The notes beneath the pieces are model-generated. The model ran no database searches, was not told where the DNA came from, and saw only the letters and a list, made by a program, of their open reading frames with translations. A program made the position numbers and the translations under genes. A DNA stretch of 41,073 nucleotides, taken from NCBI GenBank assembly GCA_022360055.1, contig JAKSDO010000296.1:1-41073 (forward strand), in the 5' to 3' direction. How positions within the stretch are numbered: the stretch's first letter is position 1; every line of letters begins with the position of its first letter. Shown piece by piece: positions 35,275-41,073 of this stretch. Origin of the DNA: Cytophagales bacterium. GTDB taxonomy: Bacteria > Bacteroidota > Bacteroidia > Cytophagales > Cyclobacteriaceae.

Positions 35275-35936
35275 TTGTTATTTTTAAGATACAAGCCATA
35301 AAGATTTTGTTTGACAAACTAAAAAAAACATCTGAGTCATTGCTCAATGACTCAGATGCTATTTCTGATGATCGTAAGGAATTACTCAATGAATTGAGCA
35401 TCTATATAAGGGAGAGGCTTACTTCAGGTAAGGATGTTAAACTGATATTTATTTGTATCCATAATTCGCGAAGAAGCCATATGGCTCAAATTTGGGCCCA
35501 AACGGCCGCCCACTATTTTGGCATCGATCATCTCCATACTTTTTCCGGTGGGACTCAAAAAACATCATTTGACAAATCGGCGGTAAATGCGCTGAAAAAA
35601 TCCGGATTTAAAATCAGCGTTGAAAAAGAAGGTAAAAATCCCAAATACAAAGTAAAGTATGATAAGAAGGCCAGGCCAATGATTTGCTTTTCAAAGACCT
35701 ACAATCACAAGAGAAATCCTTCCGACGGATTTGTAGCCATCATGACCTGCTCCGACGCGGACGAAGCATGTCCTGTTGTGATCGGAGCCCATTATAGAAC
35801 TACTATAAATTACGACGATCCCAGGAAATTTGACGGCGATGAAAACCGGGAACAAATCTACCTTGATCGAAGCCTTCAGATTGGAAGAGAAATGTTTTAC
35901 GTTTTTGCCAAAGTCTCTTCCATGCTGAAAAGTTGA
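35265..35936 (+). CDS. Arsenate reductase-like low-molecular-weight phosphatase fold protein
   Basis: The core has the LMW tyrosine-phosphatase fold. The P-loop is C64-IHNSR-R70 (C-X5-R) in IFICIHNSRRSHMAQIW. The later MTCSDADEACPVV followed by INYDDP lines up with the redox cysteines and DDP loop of thioredoxin-linked ArsC (C82/C89 in S. aureus). This supports reduction of arsenate to arsenite, feeding ArsM. The N-terminal 55 residues are an extra helical extension. No ATG is available: TTG at 35265, overlapping arsM, or TTG at 35307 are the candidates, so the start is uncertain. Many databases call this group protein-tyrosine-phosphatase. Confidence 0.82.
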   Translation: MLLIVIFKIQAIKILFDKLKKTSESLLNDSDAISDDRKELLNELSIYIRERLTSGKDVKLIFICIHNSRRSHMAQIWAQTAAHYFGIDHLHTFSGGTQKTSFDKSAVNALKKSGFKISVEKEGKNPKYKVKYDKKARPMICFSKTYNHKRNPSDGFVAIMTCSDADEACPVVIGAHYRTTINYDDPRKFDGDENREQIYLDRSLQIGREMFYVFAKVSSMLKS

Positions 35937-36348
35937 TCGAAGAACGCATCAATTAGGCCGGAAGGATCCGTGGTTGCCGGCGCATGAACATTGAGACAAA
36001 ATCCCTGTCGATCCGAGTTCGGAACCCGATGGGCTGAGCATCGAAATATTACTTGCCTGCCCCGATCCATCTCTAAGCGATTTTCATCCATCTTACGGAT
36101 CGAAGGCTTTTGCTCGGAGGCCAACTTTTTCCTCTCTGGATGTCCCGACCAGTAATGGGATCGCAATGAGGCAAAGTGTCATTTCTCTGATTTTATTCCT
36201 CCGAAGGATTCATCGAATTTACACTTTGCTAAAACAAGCCTTTGGCTTCCGGACGGATCCGGATAAAATGGAGTTCCCCGATTACACATCCATTTGACAT
36301 CAATTACGATCTTTCAAGTTATTATTAGCGCATTCCTGCATAAACCGG
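35937..36348. other. Convergent spacer after the ars module
   Basis: About 410 nt between the arsC-like gene and the sensor gene, which converge. A minus-strand frame at 35897-36166 has no recognisable content and overlaps the arsC-like gene. The only clear structure is the 9-bp inverted repeat at 36171-36229. Confidence 0.45.
36171..36229. repeat. 9-bp inverted repeat with 41-nt loop
   Basis: GCAAAGTGT (36171-36179) and ACACTTTGC (36221-36229) are perfect reverse complements, between two convergent 3' ends. It may help terminate transcription or mark the ends of a small inserted element; no flanking direct repeat was evident. Confidence 0.4.
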
Positions 36349-38418
36349 TCAGTTATTTCTCTTTAGTGCTTTCAATTCATTTTCCAGGGCTACTTTTTCC
36401 GTAATGTCGCTTTGAATGCCAAGCAGGCCTTTCTGATTCAGGGGTTTGATGTCGAACACTTTTTTTATTGATTCAAGAATGGTCTTTTTGCCTCCTATCG
36501 TGTCCTCAAATACATATTTGTCTTCGCCTTTAGTCATAATTTCAAGCTCCTGCTTTCTCCATACATCGGCGGTCTTTTTATCTACAAAGTCATAATCGCT
36601 TTTACCTATCAACTCTTTCAGTGGCAAACCGTGAGCATCGGCTACTTTTTGATTCGCCAGGTACATTTTACCTTCGGCATCCTTTAGAAAGACTTTTTGT
36701 GGAATCTCATTGAGAATATCCGTAAGCATGTTTTTATAATCATCAGCCTCTTTTTTAATCAATTCGTTACTTTGCGACAGTTCTTTCTGGATCTCCGACA
36801 ATTCTTCCATCTGTGATTTCATGTGTTCTTCATTTTCAGAAGTTTGCTTTAAAAGGTTTTCAACTTCTTTATTTTTGCGGTGCATCTGCTCTTGTGTAGC
36901 CTGAAGTTCTTCCATATTCTGGCGCATTTCTTCTTCCTGCGCCCTCATCTCTTCAGTTTGTTGTTGAGATTTTTCCAGTAACAGCCTGGTACTTTCATTT
37001 GTTTTTACAGAAGAAATGGAAGAAGCAATCGTCTCGGCTAATCGTTCCAAAAATTCAATCTGATGTTTTTCAAATGGTTTCAGGCTTGCAATTTCAATTA
37101 CACCGACGACCTCTTCATTGATAAGAAGTGGGACAATCAGCAAAGTTGTGGGATTTGTATCCCCCAACCCGGAGGTAATGGATACGTATTCCTCGGGAAT
37201 ATTTGTTATATGAGTGGTTTCTGCTTCCAGAAAACATTGTCCTACCAACCCTTGACCAATTTCAATTCGTTTTTCCAAAAATTTCTTTCTTTCATAAGCA
37301 TAACAGCCCATCAACTTTAAGTATTGATTATTGTTGTCATCCTCATCGACAAAGAAGAGCCCGCCCTGTTGAGCGCCGAGGTATTGAACAATATTTGATA
37401 TTAATTCGTCAGACAGTTTATCGAGGTCATCCTGATTCTTTCTTATTAAATCGCTAAAATTCGACAATCCTTCGTTGGTCCATATCCTGATTTCGTCTTC
37501 TTTTTTAGCTTTTCGCATTTGATCGCGCATCATCATCAATTCGCCCGCTATATTCCTGGCGTTTGCCTGTTCATTTTCTTTTGTCAACCCTTCCCATCTG
37601 ATATCATATTGGCCATTAGTGATATTATTGATAAACTCAGTCGATTTTTTGAGGTTTGAAATCAGTTCCGAAATGATTTGCCCCTCATCCTCGATCTCAA
37701 CTTCTGTGCCAGGATCAAAGATGTATTCCCGGTTACTTTTTGATAGATCCCTGAAGAGTTCCGAACGAGCTTTTTTATTCCTCTTTAATGAATTAGCTGT
37801 CATGATCAAAATTGGAATACCGGCAATCAGCAGGAAAATCTGTCCGATCAAGACTTTAACAACCATTGAATTCACGGTCTTTTTCGCATTTGCTTTCTCC
37901 GCAAGACCTGTTTCAAAACTCAATACGTCCTCTTCAAATTTGGAATATTCCCTCCGCGCTTCATATCCTTGATCCTTTTTTAGAAGATCTTCTGCTTCCG
38001 ATATGTTTCCCGCAACGCAAAGCTGAACCATATGTTGTACCAGGTTCATATAGCGATGAATTGCATTTTCCGCAGGATTCATTTGTGTAATATTAAATCC
38101 CTGATCGGTCAAGATCTCTCTGAGCTCTTCCAGATTGTTCTTATAACTGATCATCGCCTCATTATAGGGTGTAAGAAATTTCTCATCTTGTCCGATCATA
38201 TAACCTCGCAAACCCAGGTCAGCAAGATTTACATACTTATTCATATACTCGATGCGATGATTTGCTTGACGTACCTGATCATTCATAGCTGAATTCTTAA
38301 CAATTTCATTTCGATAATAAAAAATGAGTATTGTGTTCAATAAGATTACAGCCAGAATAGCATAAATGGAGAATACCAGACCGTTATTTCTAAAATATTC
38401 TTTAATTAATTCCCCCAT
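36349..38418 (-). CDS. Membrane sensor with CHASE3-like, GAF, coiled-coil and PAS domains, no kinase
   Basis: A 689-residue protein starting at ATG 38418 (a TTG at 38436 would add six residues). Order: membrane helix at about 15-36, a helical extracellular CHASE3-like domain (about 40-180; LGLRGYMIGQDEKFLTPYNE), second membrane helix at about 188-208, a HAMP-like linker with a second such segment (ITNGQYDIRW), a GAF domain at about 325-470 (IGQGLVGQCFLE; LLIVPLLINEEVVGVIEIAS), a long Glu/Gln-rich coiled coil at about 475-560, and a PAS domain at about 565-680 (VFLKDAEGKMYLANQKVAD; GIQSDITEK). It ends there: no histidine kinase, cyclase or methyl-accepting domain. It must signal through a separate partner. 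It is divergent from the symporter gene. Confidence 0.82.
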   Translation of the reverse strand: MGELIKEYFRNNGLVFSIYAILAVILLNTILIFYYRNEIVKNSAMNDQVRQANHRIEYMNKYVNLADLGLRGYMIGQDEKFLTPYNEAMISYKNNLEELREILTDQGFNITQMNPAENAIHRYMNLVQHMVQLCVAGNISEAEDLLKKDQGYEARREYSKFEEDVLSFETGLAEKANAKKTVNSMVVKVLIGQIFLLIAGIPILIMTANSLKRNKKARSELFRDLSKSNREYIFDPGTEVEIEDEGQIISELISNLKKSTEFINNITNGQYDIRWEGLTKENEQANARNIAGELMMMRDQMRKAKKEDEIRIWTNEGLSNFSDLIRKNQDDLDKLSDELISNIVQYLGAQQGGLFFVDEDDNNNQYLKLMGCYAYERKKFLEKRIEIGQGLVGQCFLEAETTHITNIPEEYVSITSGLGDTNPTTLLIVPLLINEEVVGVIEIASLKPFEKHQIEFLERLAETIASSISSVKTNESTRLLLEKSQQQTEEMRAQEEEMRQNMEELQATQEQMHRKNKEVENLLKQTSENEEHMKSQMEELSEIQKELSQSNELIKKEADDYKNMLTDILNEIPQKVFLKDAEGKMYLANQKVADAHGLPLKELIGKSDYDFVDKKTADVWRKQELEIMTKGEDKYVFEDTIGGKKTILESIKKVFDIKPLNQKGLLGIQSDITEKVALENELKALKRNN

Positions 38419-38740
38419 GATTTCAATTATTTTCAAATTAAAAAGTATTGTGTGTTTTGAATGAAAAGCTAAAAATCATAAAAATTGAATGACAATAAAA
38501 CTACTTATTTATTAATATATTACACGCCGTGGTATTCGAGCGTTCTTCCTTCAATTATTTGGCCTTGAAAACTATGCTTGGCACATTATAAATGTTCAAA
38601 ATGTTCTGGATTTGAAATTATAATTTACTTTATTACCTAAGGTTTCTAATAATTTCTAATATTGCAGGAATGAATTGGTTGATTTTTTAATGTTTAAATT
38701 TTTGGCCTGACACCTTTTATTCAAAATTAAATTTATTCTT
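38419..38740. other. Divergent spacer between sensor and symporter genes
   Basis: About 320 nt, strongly A+T rich, without an ORF of note. For the symporter, a weak pair ATTG (38674-38677) and AATTTTTG (38697-38704) with a 19-nt spacer could be a promoter. Nothing clear was seen for the sensor gene. Confidence 0.4.
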
Positions 38741-40549
38741 ATGGTACTTGGATCGATTGATTGGATCATAGTTGGGATATTCTTTGTCATTGTATTATCC
38801 ATCGGATGGATAGCATCAAGGACTGCGGGTAAAAGTTCTTCGGAATTTTTTCTCGGAGGCCGGGGCATGCCGTGGTGGTTACTGGGTATTTCTATGGTTG
38901 CCTGTACATTTTCTGCTGACACGCCAAATCTGGTTACGGGAATGGTTCGCGAAAACGGCGTAGCAAAAAATTGGGCCTGGTGGGCGTTTCTTATCACGGG
39001 AATGGTAACTGTTTTTGTTTATGCAAAGCTATGGCGCAGATCCGGCGTAATGACCGATCTGGAGTACTATGAAAAGAGGTATAGCGGTAAAGCGGCCTCG
39101 TTTTTACGCGGATTCAGATCATTGTACTTAGGTATATTTTTCAATTGTCTGATTATGGGTACCGTAACGCTGGCGGCCATCAAAATAGGAGGTGTAATGC
39201 TTGGACTGGAGCCATGGGTAATAGTTGTCGGCGCTTCGATAGTCGTAGTGATATACTCAGCGCTTGGAGGAATTAAAGGTGTAATTTGGGCCGATTTTTT
39301 TCAGTATGGCATCGCGATGTTCGGAGCCATATATGCGGCAGTCGTGGCATTGCGACAACCGGAAGTCGGAGGTCTTGGAAATCTGCTTTCAGAACTTTCG
39401 ACAACAGACAAGCTATCGTTCATCCCGGATTTTTCCGAACCTTCGGTATACATTCCACTGCTTATAATACCTGTGGCTGTCCAGTGGTGGGCCGTCTGGT
39501 ATCCGGGAGCTGAGCCCGGAGGAGGGGGCTATATAGCTCAAAGGATGTTAGCCGCAAAAAATGAAAAGAATGCGATAGGAGCGACGTTACTTTTTAACTT
39601 TATGCACTATGCCATTCGACCCTGGCCATGGATTATTGTCGCCTTGGCATCGATCCTTATTTATCCAGATCTTGCCAGTATCAAGGCCGAATTTCCAAAT
39701 ATTGCGGACGAATACCTTAAAGATGATATTGCCTATCCCGTAATGTTATCAAAATTGAGCCCGGGGTGGCTCGGCCTGGTTGTCGCTTCAATAATAGCAG
39801 CCTATATGTCGACCATAGGAACCCATTTGAATTGGGGATCATCCTATGTTGTCAATGATTTTTATAAAAGATTCGTGAAGCCCGATGCAAGCGAAAAGCA
39901 AATGGTAGCAATGGGCAGAATTACAACTGTCGTGCTCATGATCTTTGCAGGAATATTGTCTTTGACGCTTTTGGATAATGCCACACAAGCATTTAACATA
40001 TTACTACTTTCAGGCGCCGGCTCGGGAGCCATTTACATTTTGAGATGGTTCTGGTGGAGAATAAATGCCTGGACGGAAATAGTAGCCATGATCGTAGCCA
40101 CTTTTGTAGGCATAATTCTGGTTTTGGTGGTCGAAGACGCTTCACTGGCCAACTCCGTTTTGGACGGATTTACCATGAAACTTTTGATTGCGATTACATG
40201 TACCACAATCGCATGGATTACGACGATGTTTTTAACAGGACCGGAAACTCAGGAAACCTTAAGAGCATTTTACAGGTTGACTCGTCCGGGGGGGCCGGGT
40301 TGGGCCAAAGTAATACGGGAAGCCGAGGCCGACGGTGATATGATCAATGAAGAAAATGAGGGGAAACCATGGGAAATGCCGATTCAGATCTTATTGGTAT
40401 TTATCGGATGTATTGTGATTTATTCAAGCTTGTTTTCCATTGGCAGCTTTTTATACGGAAAAATATTGACCGGTGTCATATTGCTTATATGCGCGATTAT
40501 AGGAACGGTATTCTTGTTTAAGTCGTTTGGCAAATTGAGAGCAAACTAA
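38741..40549 (+). CDS. Sodium:solute symporter (SSS family)
   Basis: A 602-residue inner-membrane transporter with about 13-14 hydrophobic segments. SSS features are the start IDWIIVGIFFVIVLSIGW, the SSSEFFLGGRGMPWWLLG motif after the first helix, ADTPNLVTGMV in the second, and SALGGIKGVIWADFFQYG, the classic G-G-x-x-x-V-x-x-D-x-x-Q signature of Na+-coupled transporters. The substrate cannot be deduced; relatives carry sugars, amino acids or other organic solutes. No catabolic gene is adjacent that would suggest one. It is divergent from the sensor gene and converges on folK. Confidence 0.92.
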   Translation: MVLGSIDWIIVGIFFVIVLSIGWIASRTAGKSSSEFFLGGRGMPWWLLGISMVACTFSADTPNLVTGMVRENGVAKNWAWWAFLITGMVTVFVYAKLWRRSGVMTDLEYYEKRYSGKAASFLRGFRSLYLGIFFNCLIMGTVTLAAIKIGGVMLGLEPWVIVVGASIVVVIYSALGGIKGVIWADFFQYGIAMFGAIYAAVVALRQPEVGGLGNLLSELSTTDKLSFIPDFSEPSVYIPLLIIPVAVQWWAVWYPGAEPGGGGYIAQRMLAAKNEKNAIGATLLFNFMHYAIRPWPWIIVALASILIYPDLASIKAEFPNIADEYLKDDIAYPVMLSKLSPGWLGLVVASIIAAYMSTIGTHLNWGSSYVVNDFYKRFVKPDASEKQMVAMGRITTVVLMIFAGILSLTLLDNATQAFNILLLSGAGSGAIYILRWFWWRINAWTEIVAMIVATFVGIILVLVVEDASLANSVLDGFTMKLLIAITCTTIAWITTMFLTGPETQETLRAFYRLTRPGGPGWAKVIREAEADGDMINEENEGKPWEMPIQILLVFIGCIVIYSSLFSIGSFLYGKILTGVILLICAIIGTVFLFKSFGKLRAN

Positions 40550-40574
40550 GTTCACATTCATAAAATTGCAAATT

Positions 40575-40590
40575 CCTGTAGATGTACAGG
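40575..40590. terminator. Short convergent hairpin between symporter gene and folK
   Basis: CCTGTA (40575-40580), loop GATG, TACAGG (40585-40590): a perfect 6-bp stem placed 25 nt after the symporter stop and 4 nt from the folK stop. There is no T tract on the plus side; the minus side runs into A/T-rich sequence. A weak terminator is plausible. Confidence 0.4.
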
Positions 40591-40593
40591 GGG

Positions 40594-41073
40594 TTATTTG
40601 CCCTGATCAAATAGAGTTACTTCCAGAACATCAGGGCAATTGACCAGCAATTCCCGTTGCGTTTTTTGAAGTTTCGGATGAATGAATTCGGGAGCAACTT
40701 CTACCATCGGCACTAAAACGAAGTTCCTGTTTTCATTTTCGGCGTGCGGAACGACAAGGTCTTTGGATTCCAGCACTAGATCGCCATAATATAAAAGATC
40801 GATGTCAATAATTCTCGAACCCCATTTATTGTATCTTTTACGTCCGAGTATTGATTCAATCTCAATGGCATGCCTGAGAATTGTCCGAGGATCTAGCCGG
40901 GATTCCAACTCTATTACCTGATTTAAAAAATCCGGCTGGTCTTCCATGCCCCAGGCTTTTGTTGAATAGATGGAAGACGCTTGAACAATCTTTCCAATAC
41001 GCTCTTCAATATGCTTGATCGCGCTCAGGAGCAAACTTTGCCTGTCTCCCAGATTACTTCCTAATAATAGATA
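40594..41073 (-). CDS. folK: HPPK (folate biosynthesis pyrophosphokinase), 5' end outside window
   Basis: Transfers pyrophosphate from ATP to 6-hydroxymethyl-dihydropterin in folate synthesis. The frame stays open to the right edge and there reads YLLLGSNLGDRQSLLLSAIK, the canonical HPPK N-terminus, so only the first few residues are outside the window; the internal TTG-type start near 41034 is not the real one. Further evidence: SSIYSTKAWGMEDQPDFLNQ, the signature RKRYNKWGSRIIDIDLLYYG with the two metal-binding Asp residues, and VVPHAENENRNFVLVPMVE. It converges on the symporter gene. Confidence 0.94.
   Translation of the reverse strand, partial: YLLLGSNLGDRQSLLLSAIKHIEERIGKIVQASSIYSTKAWGMEDQPDFLNQVIELESRLDPRTILRHAIEIESILGRKRYNKWGSRIIDIDLLYYGDLVLESKDLVVPHAENENRNFVLVPMVEVAPEFIHPKLQKTQRELLVNCPDVLEVTLFDQGK

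Noticed and set aside
35897-36166. 89-residue minus-strand ORF after the arsC-like gene
   Set aside because: No recognisable domain, polar low-structure translation, and overlap with the arsC-like coding sequence.
36349-38418. Methyl-accepting chemotaxis protein or histidine kinase
   Set aside because: The two membrane helices and coiled coil suggest this at first sight, but neither the conserved MCP hairpin tip nor H, N or G boxes of a kinase are present.
1-41073. tRNA genes, rRNA genes, intact insertion sequences or prophage
   Set aside because: I looked for T-loop-like GTTCRA words in spacers, transposase motifs and phage structural genes; none were supported.

Overview
The window looks like a chromosomal segment of a Bacteroidota bacterium, most likely of the order Cytophagales. 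The evidence is the gliding-motility pair gldE-gldD next to mutY-ssb, a DUF4295 gene behind rpmB-rpmG, DUF6048/DUF6452 genes, two bacillithiol genes (bshA, bshC), and promoters of the Bacteroidota type (-33 TTTG, -7 TAnnTTTG). Most of the window is dense core genome. Both ends cut through genes: a DUF4230 gene on the left and folK on the right.

Layout. 1-2.1 kb: DUF4230 protein, recX, a tiny membrane ORF and a YfiR-like periplasmic protein. 2.3-5.2 kb, minus strand: HU, a TPR protein, a 29-residue very basic protein and RNase G. 5.3-10.9 kb, plus strand: mutY, ssb, gldE, gldD, recG. 11.2-14.6 kb, minus strand: nrdB-nrdA, class I ribonucleotide reductase. 15.0-16.7 kb: rpmB-rpmG-DUF4295, a strong terminator, then ftsY. 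16.7-17.9 kb: two cell-envelope genes, DUF6452 and DUF6048. 18.0-21.5 kb: rimO, bshC, 5-formyl-THF cyclo-ligase. 21.5-24.6 kb, minus strand: mnmD, ispF, a fatty-acid hydroxylase and bshA. 24.7-27.5 kb: a large exported glycosidase-like/serine-hydrolase fusion. 27.7-31.6 kb: a small membrane protein, mutL and two rhomboid proteases. 31.8-32.8 kb: an aldo/keto reductase. 32.85-34.06 kb: a gene-poor gap with several hairpins and what look like gene remnants. 34.06-35.94 kb: a compact arsenic module arsR-arsM-arsC-like with no efflux pump in view. 36.3-40.5 kb: a membrane sensor without an output domain, divergent from a sodium:solute symporter; then folK.

Functional themes: genome maintenance (mutY, ssb, recG, mutL, recX, nrdAB), translation and protein targeting (rpmB, rpmG, ftsY, rimO, mnmD), thiol and metalloid chemistry (bshA/bshC, arsRMC) and gliding/type IX secretion (gldD/gldE).

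The least ordinary features are: (i) a 103-bp dispersed repeat, in two full copies and one partial copy, one of which supplies the start codon of the hydrolase fusion; (ii) a GH3-like domain in that fusion that has lost the segment carrying the usual acid/base loop; (iii) a MutL whose endonuclease motif is altered; (iv) an arsR promoter whose -7 box sits inside a 20-bp near-palindrome; and (v) a 29-residue basic protein gene too small for normal ORF calling. I did not find a clear novel multi-gene system; most of the window is orthodox core genome. No tRNA, rRNA, CRISPR array or intact insertion sequence was seen.
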